From assembly GCA_013397695.1 (NCBI GenBank), contig VYZI01000018.1, forward strand, positions 759,642 through 823,641: a DNA stretch of 64,000 bases, in the 5' to 3' direction. The position numbers and the translations under genes are program-made. Under the pieces are notes generated by a model. It did not search any database. It was not told the DNA's origin and saw nothing but the letters and a program-made list of their open reading frames with translations. This DNA comes from Centropus unirufus. Taxonomy: Eukaryota; Chordata; Aves; Cuculiformes; Centropidae. Within the stretch, counting starts at the first letter, position 1, and each line of letters opens with the position of its first letter. This document shows positions 28,401 to 41,500 of the stretch, piece by piece.

Positions 28401-28984
28401 CAGTTCAGCTGGAAAAGGCAGAAACGGGGGATGCTCACTTCCCCTTGCAGCTCCTGGAGGGCTCTCTGGCCACTGGTGCTATGCTCTGTACATGCCAGGG
28501 CCCCCTGGGTCCTGCCTGTGGGTCTGCATAGTTTGCAGCACAGACCGAAGCCTCTCTCACGGTAAGGCTTTCCAACATTTATCTTTAATGCCATAGGATC
28601 ATTTATGATGCATTCTACCCTCTTCATCTAAACCCTTCCTGATTTCATTTACCATGCATCCCCACCAGCTGTGGTATTAGCACCAGAGAGAAGAGCGTAA
28701 GGTAAGGACACAGGGCATGCTTAAGTTTGCCTTATTGCTGGGAGAAATATTCATTTATCTCTTTTTTATTGATGCTTTCCTTCTTGAAAGCACTATTTCA
28801 GAACTCACTTCTGCAAGGTCTTTAGTGGCAATCCTCCTTTGTTACAATGGGATTTTAAACAGTGGGAAACCAGCCACATACACCTTCAGGAGGAGAAATG
28901 CAGTAACTTGTGCTTCTGCTATGCCTCTTTGTTGTGTCACAGTTTATTTCTTTAAGTGACACTTCATCCTCCTTCTACCTGATG
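16422..28984. other. Long non-coding stretch, no gene seen
   Basis: ORFs of up to 124 codons occur on both strands, but none shows a domain, signal peptide, splice context or codon bias I can defend. The 28330-28600 block is open on both strands and GC-richer but unrecognised. The blocks 20300-20545 and 22090-22200 have a conserved-element look (TAATTA/ATTA cores), unverified. T-rich low-complexity runs with TTTG and TTTTG units occur at 26270-26410. Confidence 0.5.
21607..21634 (+). repeat. 14-bp tandem duplication
   Basis: TAGTATCACTGCTC is present twice head to tail (21607-21620 and 21621-21634), preceded by a degenerate third copy beginning near 21595 (CTCTAGTACCAC). It is a small local duplication with no sign of function. 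Confidence 0.85.
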
Positions 28985-29350
28985 AAATGCTCTCCTAGAA
29001 TTTAACTCAAGTTTCTTTAACTTGACACACAAAGACCAGGATTTGCTTAGATTAAACGTTTGTTTCCTCTTTAAATGGAGTTAATTACCAGTTCGCTTTG
29101 TCTAATTTATGGCAGTGAAGGCAAATTATTTTGGGAAACAGATAATTGTTTCTAGGCTCTGCTTGTTTTAAGGCAAGCCAGGATGAGGTGCAAGCATTTG
29201 TGTTTTGAAAGACATGACTGCAAAGGGGATAGATTTGCATTTGTCATCATGTGTTAGCGATTTCGTATTCAATGGCAACCAATTAAAGGAATGCAAAAGA
29301 GATCCAAAGCACCTGGCCTAGGTAGCAGCAGGACTATTAAAGTTAGTCAC
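28985..29350. promoter_or_regulatory. Candidate developmental enhancer (homeodomain/POU-rich)
   Basis: Within about 360 bases there are TTAATTA (29091-29097), TCTAATTTATG (29101), GATAATTG (29141-29148), a perfect octamer ATTTGCAT (29233-29240) and CCAATTAAAGG (from 29279), in otherwise mixed-complexity sequence with few homopolymers. Octamers are bound by POU factors and TAAT cores by homeodomain proteins. The clustering and texture suggest a conserved enhancer. The neighbouring gene it might serve is not visible in this window. This is inference from motif density only. Confidence 0.35.
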
Positions 29351-31209
29351 AGTATTGTTGATCTGATGTTCTAAAGAAATACATTTGGGGTAAGTAAAAG
29401 ACTTCCTGGTTAAAAAGAAAGAAAAAGAACAACAAAAAAAACACACAAAAAGAGACATTGGAAGAGAGGCATTTTCTATTGCTTTAAGGAATCTGAGGAT
29501 TAGTGCAAGGTAAGGAGGAAACAGAGGGGGAATATTTTCCTGTTTTTTTCTAGCTTGTGAGTAGTGCAGTTTTTTCCTACTTTAATTTTTCCATCTCTTT
29601 CCTGCATCCCAATTGGTATCTCATTTTCAGTCCCAGTTTTCCCCATTTGCTGTGCTTCAAAACTGCTGTTGAAAACCTTGTGTTATAAACAATACCACTG
29701 AATTGATCCCCTTTAGCCCCTTGACCCCACAAGAATATTAAATTCTCTACTTTTGAGAAAAAGTATGGAAGCCCTTGTGAAGGGCAGCCCATGCTTGCTA
29801 TGTGTTAAAATACAAACCTGCAGCACATAAAGCTTCGAGTTCAGGAAATGGTGCATTTAAGGCCAGAAATCTCTTCTGGAGAGTGAGGGAGAGCATCAGA
29901 GCCTGGACGTGTGCCAGAGCCCTCCAAAACCCATCCTGCACACCATAGACTATAAGTGAGACTATGATGGTGAAATCAGTTAAGGTGCAAACAAACTTTT
30001 ACCCCAGAAGTTAAATATTTGTTAAGTCATCTGGCATTGAAAACAATGAAGTCCATGGAGAAGAATTCCTGGAGTCCCTGATTTTTGTGTTATAAAACCC
30101 CAGAATGGTTCAAGTGCGTTGCTTAAGTTTAATGTGTTGACCTCTTTCAGAAAAGTAAATTATATGCTCTTACATCAATGTGGTAATTTATATAGTGTTT
30201 AAAAGACTATGGGTTAGTGAACAGTACTTAAAATTAAGGATGAAATTCTGTAACTGTTGCATTAGAACCAGATTCTTTCTGCGAATGCTGTTTTCTAAAT
30301 TGCATGTTTCTTTTTTTTAAAAAAAGCTTACATTTAAAAAGCTTTCGACAACTTTATTTTCCAGCAATCACTGAGTCACTCCTAATATGTCTCACTGTGG
30401 GTTCTTATGCTTGTGTTTAGTCTTGGAATACTTTGGTATTTTGCTGGTGCCTTAATACGCATGTAAAACCCTCAGTATGTGAAGCTGCAAGGAAGAAAAT
30501 TGTGTCTTTTGAAATAATTGCTGGAACTCAGGTTCTTGTTTTGTGCTTCCTGCAGCATTATTTCTTTCTGATTACTATTCTCATTGCATTTTCTGCCCCC
30601 TCTGCATTTTAATTCTAGCAGAAATGATGTCACATTTTGCATTCTTCCTTTTTTAGCCAATATAAAGAATCCGGTAAGTACTTGCCCTGATTTTTTCTGA
30701 GTTTGTGGCAGTTTTGGAGAGCAAATTAGCTTGGGTTTGGCAGGTTTTTCAAGTGACATGTAGCTGTATCTGAATTTGGAAATCCCCAAGCTTTTACACC
30801 ATATTATTGTAATGTGATTCAGTAAAGGTACTCAGGGGTATGCATGCTCAGCATGTGCATATTTGTCTTCCTTCACTGCTATTTGTATAGCTTCTTTCAA
30901 ATTTTTGCCAGGATGACAGTGTTTGCATTTGGCCTAGTTTGGTTATTATCAGATTATTTCCGTGCACCATGACTGATTCTTTCCTGAGATGCCATGTAAG
31001 ATGTCTGAAGTCTTTTACATGTGTTATTTAAACGTATGACTTTTTCCATTGGTTTGCCTTCCTGTCCCATTTCAGTCTTCAGCAATAATTTCAAATGTTT
31101 TCAAGCCGTGTTGCATTCTGTAAATCTACTAAAAGAAACAAGCAAGTACCTAGCAACAAGCTAACTGGGAAATGTCAATTAGGTATAATGGTGCTACAGT
31201 TCAAAAACA
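29351..31209. other. Non-coding stretch, one possible small exon
   Basis: AT-rich sequence with short chance ORFs. The 105-codon minus-strand frame at 30472-30789 is not recognisable. A + strand pair of splice-like signals at 30600-30680 is listed separately. A T8A7 tract lies at 30311-30325. Confidence 0.5.
30622..30673 (+). other. Candidate small exon (splice signals only)
   Basis: A long pyrimidine-rich run with the acceptor TTTTAATTCTAGCAG ends at 30621, and an excellent donor, CCG|GTAAGTAC, starts at 30674, giving a 52-nt interval. A second acceptor, CTTCCTTTTTTAG, ends at 30656 and would leave a 17-nt micro-exon. Neither length is a multiple of three. Matches of this quality are expected once or so by chance in a window this size, and there is no coding evidence, so this is only a flag. 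Confidence 0.12.
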
Positions 31210-32437
31210 TTAGCTTGGTCCAAAACTAATTGCTATTTTAAACCATCAACTTTAGAGCAGTAGACCTCACCTTTGAATAGAATTTATTAATTGAAATAAG
31301 AACCATTACAAACTAGACAATTTTGCCAACAGCAATCAATTCCAGTAGCATAGAATTCTGAAGTCCTTGAACTGATGAATTCTTCGAAGCCATTTTGAGC
31401 TGCTGTTTGCTTACGTAAAACGTTCTCTTGTAGGAAATTGTTGAAATGCTTGAAAATGGGGTAATCGGTGGGAGAGAGGTCTGGTGAGTGACCTGGGTGA
31501 GGTAGAGTTTGTCAACCCAGTTTGTGTAGTTTCTGCAGTCAGGCGTTGCCATGGAGAAGAAATGGTCCTTTTTTGATTGACTGATGTTGGCCATAAACAC
31601 TGAAGTTCTTGGTGCGTTTTGTCCATTTCCTGGCAATGTTTCCCTGCTGTGATAATTTTGTCAGGATTTAGGAAGTTGTAGTGGATGATTCTACTTGCTG
31701 ACTCCCAGTGACCATAACTTTCTTTTGATGCGTCTTTTGTTTGGGGAAGTATTTTGGTGTTTCACCTCAGACGCACTACTGTACAAAATGCCACTTGTTC
31801 TCATATAGAATCCATATTTCATCACACATCACAAAGTGATCATGTAATGGTTTGGGGTTCTTTTGTGCAAAAGGAGTGCAAAGCAGACTTCATAATGGCA
31901 AATTTTATTTTTTTTGTTCAGCTCATGTGGCACCCATTTGTCAAGCCATTTTGATTTTCTAGTCTGGTGCAAATGTTGGACACCTGTTGAAAGGTCAAAG
32001 TTGAATTGTTCTGCAACCTCTCAAGTTGTTTTGCATGAGTCCATTTCAATACTGGCTTTTAATTGGATGCCGTCTATTGCAGAAGGATGTCTGTGATCTT
32101 CTTCAAGGTTCTCGTTTGTGTTATGAAAATTTTGAAACCAATGCCAAGTTTTATGTTTGGTTCCCTGACCAAATAATTGGTTGCTATTGGTAGCAGTTTC
32201 TGCTGCTTTACGTCCCCTTTTGAACTCATACAGTAAAATTGCTGAAATTTCTTATTTTTCCAGAACTGACAATGTAATATAAAAAGAATAAACAGTGAAA
32301 CCAAAACCTTTAGCATAAAGAAGTAGAGTGGGTTTTTTGCTTTATAATGGTATACTATGTGAACACAGTTAAGTAAAAGTTTAATCCAAAATAACCATGG
32401 TTTACAAGGAATAACAGTATTTTTTGCACCAATGTAA
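31210..32437 (-). mobile_element. Decayed mariner DNA transposon (Galluhop/Hsmar1-like)
   Basis: The element is 1228 bp, close to the usual 1.2-1.3 kb of mariners. The left end begins TTAGCTTGGTCCAAAACTAA and the right end, read on the minus strand, begins TTACATTGGTGCAAAAAATA; these are imperfect terminal inverted repeats of the familiar mariner TTAGGTTGGTGCAAAA type. The right end is followed by TA (32438-32439), the mariner target duplication; the left TA has become CA. Between the ends the minus strand encodes a broken transposase. Avian mariners of this kind are known from chicken (Galluhop). The copy is cut-and-paste in type, fixed in place and inactive. Confidence 0.88.
31260..32316 (-). 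pseudogene. Mariner transposase pseudogene
   Basis: Read from right to left, the minus strand shows mariner transposase features in the correct order. An N-terminal DNA-binding part includes IEMDSCKTT, a stop, then EVAEQFNFDLSTGVQHL. A linker reads KWLDKWVPHEL (around 31935-31965). The first catalytic block reads CDEIWILYEN, with its Asp codon at 31821-31823. The second block reads LLHGNA instead of the usual HDNA, so the second catalytic Asp is Gly (codon 31548-31550). The third block reads SPDLSPTDY, with its Asp codon at 31464-31466. Blocks two and three are separated by 81 nt, not the 102 nt of the mariner D34D triad, so about seven codons are deleted, and two in-frame stops lie between them. 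The blocks also fall in different frames, so frameshifts are present. The product cannot be active. Family usual length is about 340-350 residues. Confidence 0.85.
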
Positions 32438-35400
32438 TAGATTCTTGCAAAAGGCTAAGACTTCACTTCTGTGTGGCAACAAAGCACGAAGGGAATTGGG
32501 CAAGATGGGCGGAGGAAAATCTGTGCTGCTATTTTGTCAACTGAGTGAAATGATGATACATCAATAGTTTGAACAGTGTTGTCAGCTGACTGTTTTCTTG
32601 TTATGTCAGTTATGATTTTAATATCAGCCAAATTCTGCCATATCCTTGCCTTGGTTGAAGTTATCTTTTGAACATTATTTCTTCCACAACCACTATCCAG
32701 ACCTTGGGACAGAAGTAGTAAGTGTGAAATTACTTAAGTATTTGAGAAATGCTTGTATTGCAAAGTTGGGCTTGGAATACATCAGCATTACTTCATTATT
32801 GGAACACTCATATTCTTGGAATTTGGGGAAAAGGTGGGTGATGGAGAACAGCGGATGAGTGCACATATTGATTTCCTAATTAGAAGGAGGTCATATCAGG
32901 CACTACAATCGATAAGCTGTTCACTCACATTTCTGCATGGCTGGAGCATACTGTGAGTTATCATGGTGTATATTTTTATTTAAACAGCTGTGTAGATGAC
33001 CTTACATAAGGGTCAAAGCTGGTGAGCTAAAACATGTTGCAAGTGAAATTTCAAAGGGATATCTGCTACTTAGTGAAATTATATTTTCACATGACTAAAC
33101 AATTTGAGTACAGTAGCCAAGAATCAAACTGGAATATTTTTTTTCCCCAAGTGATTAAGTGTAAATTCTTTACACTGTAAAAATATTTCTCCAAGTTCAT
33201 TCAAGCATCTAACCATCTGACTGGATTACAGCCAGAAAATAACTGAACAAACTTGTGCTTGTATAGGCTGGAAGCGATGAAAAAACCTGTGGCTGGAATG
33301 TGTAGATTTGAGATAATATCTAATTCAATTACTCTTTAAATACAGATTACTGGAGTCTTTCTTTTAAATTTTTAATCAATATAACAGAACAGCATTCAAA
33401 AGTGGGAGGTAAAAGCATAAATACCCAACATGTATTCTAGAAAGCATTTTAGGGTACACCTCCCCCATGCAGCCCCCCAATCTTCTTTAGCAGGTTCATG
33501 CACATTCATTAGGTTATGAAAATACTAAAATATGCAAACAAATACTGTACTCTTCTTTCCTCTGTTAGGCATCAAATAGATATTGTGTTCACAGGGGCAC
33601 TGAAGGACTCCAGATTCCAGAGTGTCAGCTAGATGCCAGGTTATTTCTGTGCTTGGGAAGCCAAACTCTGGTTTTGGTGTGTTGGCGTTTCTTTGATCGC
33701 TCATTAAAATTTTTGAGATCAATAGAAAGATGGACACTAACAGTTCTGCAAAACAGGAATTGTTTTACTGATCTGAAAAACTGAACACAGCGCTACAAAT
33801 ATGAAACACCTTTTTGAAGTTTACCAGAGGTATCCTACTTGAGATTGCTGCAGGTGGTGATCTATTTAATCACAGCCACCAGAAATAAAACCTGCTACAG
33901 TTCAGATGGTCTTTGCATTAAAATGTTGTAGTGCTTTGGCTAGTAAATTCTGCTTCTGATGAGGGGTAGCAGTAGAGCCTATCCTTTTTAAGACTTCAAT
34001 GAATTAAGGTCTTCAAAACAAAGAGGTACGGAGGTGACTACATCAAAACTATGCTCAATAAACATAACTGGCTCTGCAAAAATTTTTCAAGGTTTATTTT
34101 AAATAGTTCTTTACAGAAGAATCTGGTTTAGATCCTTAGGAAAGTGGGGAAAATGATGGAATATGTATGTCATCTCCCAGACCAAACCTGCTTTTGCTAA
34201 GTCTACTAGCACAACAGCTGTGACTGTGTAAGAGTTGGGCTGGCTACAGAATAATTGAAGCTGGCAGCCAGTATGGAACCAAAGCACATCTGCCTCATTC
34301 AAGCAGGAGAGCTGGTCAGGAAATTAATATTGCTGTGTACTGTATTTTATGAATTAACTAGCTGTGCTAGAGAAAACATGCATGTAAGATGACAGTTGCA
34401 GAGCTGGAAGGTTGTATGCTAAAAGGAAACAGGCTTGCTGGAACAAGTAGTCTTTATTGTTGCTGCTCATTCTTTATGGCTTGACTTGCATCATCTGACT
34501 ATTTGAGTTAATTTATTCACTAGTTATATTGCTTGTGAATTTAGGAAAACAGTATTTAGTTCTCCAAGGCACCAAGAAGTACAGCTTGGGAAAAAAAAAG
34601 ACTTCATCCTATGCTTAAAGTGAAATAATATGTGTTTAAATACTCCACTGAATTGAATCCAGAATGTTCAACATCTCCTGGGCCTCATGTTCTGACAAAT
34701 AATTCCTTTGCTGCACCTATCTGGAGACTACAATCAACATGCTAAGAAGTTAACCCTACTCGCATGGGGTAAAAGGAGGGTCATGTTTCCATTTCCTTGA
34801 TGTTTACTGTTGAGCAGATTATGGCAAATTATGTTGCATTGCTTTGTGATATATAGAACTTGAGGGACTTAGTCCAAGTACAGTCTATTTAATTTTCAGA
34901 TGTTAGATCTCAGCTATTGCAAGTTGTTATGGTCACCAATTTATTCACATTTGAGGTTTATGTATTTGTAAATGAATTACACAGGGGTTTTTTAGGAAAT
35001 GAAAAACCAGTATACTCGAAGATTAATAGACCTTCTGAATTGCATGGGGAGAAAGAAAACAAATACAAAGAATCAAAAATGTGCTGCAAACTTGTTTACC
35101 TACTCAGCTATTTGTTTTAACATCTGAAAATATTATTCGTAGCTAATTTTTCTTGCCTTCAGCTAAATCTCTAGCATATGAAGAAAAACTAGGAATAAGA
35201 GGAGAAAATAATAATATTGTAGCTCTGGGAAACAGATTAAATGTTATTTAGAAACATAATTTTAACATCTTTCATATATGACGGGACTCCTAGGTATCTT
35301 TTGCTCTGCTGCACTAAAAGGCTGTCTTCCAATAAGAGATCTGAGTGCAAGTTAATGTCTTAAAATAACCTTGGTTAATATCAGAAGGTTTAGCTTAGAC

Positions 35401-38400
35401 ATTTTTCTAAAACCGTTTCAGCAATCGGAAATATTTTATACAAGGAGTTGAGAAAAACTGAAATTGTCATAAAAGTTGGGGTTTTAAATTTGAAAAACAA
35501 AGGGTGAAATATAGATGGAACAACATATCAGCTAAAGCAGCGAACAGGTACAAGAAATTCTGAGGTAGCAGAGGAGGACAGCAAAGTGACCACAGGCAGC
35601 TGCAGCCTGGGCAATGCAGCCTTGAATTCATAGTGGAGGTAGCTGAGTTGTGAGGGAAGGATGGCTACTGCTAACAGCTGCTCCTCTTCTCCATGGAGCA
35701 TTGCCAACAAATAATTGAGTTATAAATAGAATACCCACTCACCAAGAGTTCATCACAGATCAAAATTGTTTTCTTTGTATTGCAAGAAGTTTTGGGGTTC
35801 TTTAATCTGGAGAAGGGGCATTAGAATGGTGTTACACTGTGGTGTCACTTCATGAATATTTATAGGAGGAAAGCTGAACAGCATAATTTAGATACTGGTT
35901 CAATAGTCTGGGGTATCTGAAAGTATGTTAAACAATAATCTTTAAAATATCTGCATTAATTGAATAAAATTTATGAAAGTATTACATAGTGATTTGTGAG
36001 CAGATGTGATTTATTCTGAAAATTATAAATCAATATAATGCCATATGTTGATGAAAGAATGGCACCTCTTTCATTTACTAACACAGCTTTAGTATTAACA
36101 TGATTCCATTTTTGTAGCTTTTATTTTGGAACTTTGAGTGAAGTTCTCTAATGTTGCTGGTTTGGAAGGCATTCAGACCTTTGAAGCTGGAGATAGACAT
36201 CTACTGCGCTGACAGTCTGAACAGAGAGATTTACTAAGCAAAGCAGACTAGACTGTGGGACAGAATCTCGATCTTGATGAAAGTCCAGTGGTATTCATAG
36301 CCAGCACTGAAGTGATCAAAGAGCCATCCTCAAAAAACATTTTAGAATGCAGTGTCTGGATTTAGACCCTCTGCCCTTCTTTTATTAGCCTTCCCTTCTT
36401 CCTTTCTCTTCTCTCCAAAATTTTCTTTTATCTGGCTAATGGATCATAGCTAGAAGACAGAGAGGATGGGCTTCAAGCCAGAATGTCCCTGTGCACCAGC
36501 AAAATCAGCATTAGGAATCATGGTCACAAGTATGAATTGCAGAGGCTTATCTGTGACCATACCCAGGGACCAACATATTGAAGTCCCACAAGGTTCAGCT
36601 GGGCTTCTGGTCTCCATCTTGCCTGTGCACATCAAAGTTATTATCAAAGGAAGCCTGATGTTGACAATTCTCCTGTGCTCTCTATTTGTTTACAATTAAT
36701 TTTATTAAGTGATTTTTTGTTTTTATTAGACAATGATCAAGAATGAATTCATTATTATCTCCTTTCAACTTTACCTCTCTTAAATCTTTCCTTCTAGGCA
36801 TAGTTGTGCCTGTCACATTTCTGAGTCCTAGAGCATCCTATTAAAAAATGCTGTCCTTAATCTTAGACCAGGACTCTGTAAATCCAAAACTATTTAAATA
36901 AATTCTGTTGCTTTCTTTTTTTTAAAAAAAACCCAACTTTTCCTAGATAGGCTATCCAATTGTTTTTCTACTTGCTGTCTTTTGATTATACTATTATATT
37001 TCCAGTAATTCTTCATCTGATTACCTCTAAGCACTATAATTACAGATAATTATCAAAATAAATATGTTGTACAATTTCATTATGTCCACTAGTGACTCAT
37101 AATACCAACTGAGATAACTGAAAGCAGGGTCTAGACCATTATAACTTGTTCTGCTACAGTGGGAGTCTGATGTAAGGCAGTCTTCCTAATGTCATGTGAA
37201 AGAATGTGCACTTTTAATAAAACAGCTTCTCTCACAGCAGATGAAAGATGCAGTGGGTAATAAAGTAGCTAGGGCACCAAACAAGATTTGAAAATCCTTG
37301 CTGTAGTCACAAAAAGCCCTAGTGTTTTCTTTGCTTTATTATCAAGAATGATATTAGATTACCTAATGTTGAGATCTCATCTCTAAATGTAAGCCTTCCA
37401 GAAAGCAATTGAGTAAAGCTTAACATGGGCTCCTTCAGAAAGCAATTCAGAGCACCTGCCTCCATGACAGGAAAAAGGTCTCTGGGGTCTTTGCTAACTA
37501 GATTTCCTGGTAAAATTAGATAACTAAACTCAGATGGGAGTAATGCTCCTCTTCTCCTAGGGGTTCAAGCAGAGAGACCAATTTCTGTAGACAGACCTTC
37601 TCAGGATTAAGGAAAAGTAGTTTCTTCAGTCATGATATACAATGCTGTGACTTTCATATGCTTCACTCCCCCATGATTTTACTTTGGTAGGGCACTTTAT
37701 GGATTGATTTGTTAGTGTGCAAGCTTGATGTTCTCTTAAATTATTAGACATCTGGACAAGGTCCATAACTAACCTGTCTGCACCAAGGTTTCTCTATCAG
37801 AAATGAAGTATGGACTTTGTAGATCTTTCTCTTTTAATCCAGTAGTATTTATCCAGCTACCCAGTGAATCGGAGGATTAATGATGTAACATTACATGCTT
37901 CATAAAAATAACTCAGTTAACCCCTTAAAAAAGGGCACAATGCCATTTTGGATGGTTGTGGTATCCTGCCTAGCCTTCGCTTGCTGCCTTAGAGCTACTT
38001 AGGCTTCTATGTACTGCATGCCATTGCCTGCCCTATGTCACTAATACCCTACCATGTCTCAAATGTCATTAAGCAAACACATTTAAGCACACAAATCTCA
38101 CCTTCTCCATGTAGGATATAAATACTTCAATATAACAATACAAACTGGTGTGAGAAAGTGCAAATGAGGTGTTCCATCCTTAAGAAAACAAGCCATTGTT
38201 TCATCTGGTGGAAACCTATGAACAAATCTTCTAAGCTATTAGTTAGTTGGTTTGGTTTGGGGGATTTTTTGCAGCTCTGGTCAGGAAGAAAAGTAATAAT
38301 GCTTTGCAAAACAACTAAACATCTAAAGCAAACCATTTTTTTTATTTTGGTTTTTTTTAAAAAAAAGCAGTTATTTAGAAACCAGAGTACTTTTGGTATT

Positions 38401-38448
38401 ATTATGATGTGTTGTATTATGCATCAGAGAATTTTGACATCAATGCAT

Positions 38449-38500
38449 AAATTTCACAATTTACACAAATTTCACAATTATGAAATGTCACAATTTACAT
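38449..38500 (+). repeat. Degenerate 18-bp tandem repeat
   Basis: AAATTTCACAATT occurs at 38449-38461 and 38467-38479, followed by a related TGTCACAATTTACATC near 38486. It is a local slippage-type duplication inside an otherwise random open frame. Confidence 0.75.
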
Positions 38501-41500
38501 CAAATCAGTTTTCGCTTTGTAATGAATTATCTTTACTGGAAAGTTTAACAGTTTATAAAACTATCACATCCACAGCTTCAATAGCAAGTAAGACTGTTTA
38601 CACAAAATGCCTTGAGCTGAAAAGCAATGGTTTTCAAGTTTAGTTGAAACAATAAACTGAATTCAGATATGCATAAAAATAAGTTTAATTTTTTGTAAAG
38701 TTAACATTTGCTGCAGAAGAATAAATAGCATATAGAATACTTAGATGTGTAGCATCCATTTTCAGCTGTTTCAGTAGTAGAAAACAAACTCAGCATCTGA
38801 CAAGAGAAAAATATTTAAAAGCTATGAAGTCATGTAATTAGCTTGTTCAAACCGATAGACTTCAGCCATTTTTATGTTGAGTTTTATTCTTCCTTATGAG
38901 ACAATTCAAGGGGATGCTACCTGAAGAACTAAAACTCATTACAAGTTTAGCTTGAACTGAATATTATGTAACATTTATATAGGACTGACTGGAGGATGAG
39001 GCTGCAGCAGGGGAGTGAGGTTTCATGAAACAAGAGGTTTGCTTAAAACAAAATTTTGAATTATAAGGATTTTATAACCTGAAATATTTTGAGGAAAACA
39101 AACTTATCTTCTGGGGATATGTTTGATGAATCAAAAACAGCCTTCCTCTGGAAGAAAAAAATCTTATGAAAAATTGTATTATTTTCATCCTGTGCTGCTT
39201 TGTTCATTGAATATCTTTGTCATATTGCTCTGCTAATTTCAGCAACACTCAGATCTAGGCCATAAGGTATAATAAATCACATATGGAAAGTTATCTTCAA
39301 AGCAAATGTTCCTTCCAAGTTAAGATTAAACATCTAAAGTTCAGTTGGCAATAAATATGTTTCCTAGTACTTATTACATCTCTAATGTAAACCATAGGCT
39401 TCTTCAAAAGAAGCTCAGACCTGGCCCAGGGAAAGGTCTTTCACCCTTGTACACTCAACTTTTGGAAACATGCTTTCCAGGGGAAAAAAAACCAAAAAGA
39501 ATGTTAGAACTTGCTATGGTGGCATTTAATCACCAAAACTAAAATATGCTCCTATTTAAGAGAGGGAGAGTATTGTCCTTGCTCTCAGTGAAGCCAGAAT
39601 TAGGATGCCAGACTGGACTTAGGTGCCTTTCATAAAATGAGGTCTGGATTTTCTTACAGACTGTTCAGAATCAACTCTAAAGCCAAATCTCTGGTCCTCT
39701 CCATGTTACTGACAAGAAAGAAGTATAAAACTTCAAGCACTGATGAAAAGATTTAATTCCAACTTCATTAAAGAAAAAGCTAGTATGTCAAGAGACCCCA
39801 AATAAACATTTTCTCTGTAATACTTGCTCTTTTCTGAACTTGAAATTCAAAATTATACTTCATATTACTTATTACATTGTTTCTGTACTAACAATTAAGA
39901 GCTTCAATAATTTTAAGTAAATCTGTCAAAAACTTACAATCTACTCTGAAGTTTTCTTCCCTTGGCATAAATAATTAAATGGACACATAAACATAGACAT
40001 CGAAGGTTCTTGTAATATCGATAAATAACCTTGGCCTATTCCAAAGGTTATTTTGGTTCTGTAAATATCTCCTGCTGATGTCAAGGGTCCTGAATCCATC
40101 TCTCTTTCTTTAACCTGGCAAAGTACTTAAACTAGCACTTAACTTCAAGCACGGGAAGAGATAACTGGCATCAAAAGGCTAACCTTGTGTGTAAATAATG
40201 TCTCAGTTACCTACTCGCTCCTTAGAGGAAAGAAATTAGTTTGCTAATATACTTAGGCTTCTGTATCTTCAGGGACAAAAGTCCATAGCAGAAAAGAGGC
40301 CGGCCGGTCAGATACAGAAAGTTTCAGAACGCAAAATTTATTGCAACTGTGACCCTGTAGAATGTTAATAACTGAACGGATAATGCTGAAAGTACTGCAA
40401 ATCAGATGCGATTACAGCCAATACATTTGGGAGATAGTTGATCATTTTATTTCGATTTAGATGCAGCTTTTTTATTATTCATAAACTTATCGGGTTTTCT
40501 TTTTTTTTTTTTCACTTGCATTGTTGGAGTAGCGGATGAGGGCAAAGTCAGACATGAATGAACTGACTAAAATTTCTCATGACTGTTATATAGATTCTGG
40601 ATTTTGGCAAGCAATACGGAGGAACAGCCTAAGCAAAACCCAGTGTAACCAGGGGAGAAATCAGGAGGCAGATGAGATGCGTGATCCAAGGAGCACGAAA
40701 AATGAAAGGACCTTGCTGATTTTGGGCAGCAAGTCATTGGTAAAAGTTGATATGAGAGCTATAGCCTGCAGGGATGGGTGGAAAATGTGTACTGGAGGCA
40801 GCCAGGAAGATCTTTGCCCAGGGAGGTCCTGAAATGAGAGGTGACAATATTAACGGAATTGAATAGGTCTGATTCTTCTTTAGGTCATCTGTGTCCTCGG
40901 CAATTCCAGTCACTTCCACTTTCCTTCACTAGGATTTAGAATCAGCTTCCAATTGCCTGAGCTAGCTTTCAGCTCCATATTAGCAGGCTTGCAGAGCTTC
41001 AGCTGGATCTAACATCCCTATTACAGTCACCATAGCTCAGCAAAGAGTATTTTTATTTAGTTAGTGAGTCTATTTATATTTGGTTTTTGCTAAATAAGCA
41101 AAGTATATTTTCATTATTGCAAAAATAAATATCTGTTTGATTCTACCTGTTTCTTTGGCTTATCTATATAATAAAACTTAGTCATGAAAAGATGATAAAT
41201 GCCTAAGATGCTAAGATTTCACCCAGAAAAATCAATGTTCAAGGAAGGACAGCAAAAAAGGTGATATAAGTGCTATGATTTTGTCATGCGCTCAGGTATT
41301 TTTGGGCCCCAGACAGTACATTAAGAGGTGACAGGTTCATGTAGTTGCTCAGCTGGTGATTTATAAAGTTTGCTAGCTGATTTAGTAGAGTGCTAGAAAG
41401 CATTGTTGTTCGACCAAGTAAAGAGAATCATAAAATGGTAATGAATGTTATGACAGCTCATGAATATTTCATTGGGGTCTCTTTCAGACACCTGTTAGTT

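Noticed and set aside
38158..38643. 161-codon open frame on the + strand
   Set aside because: Translation is low-complexity, runs through a degenerate tandem repeat and a T8A8 tract, and shows no domain; consistent with chance.
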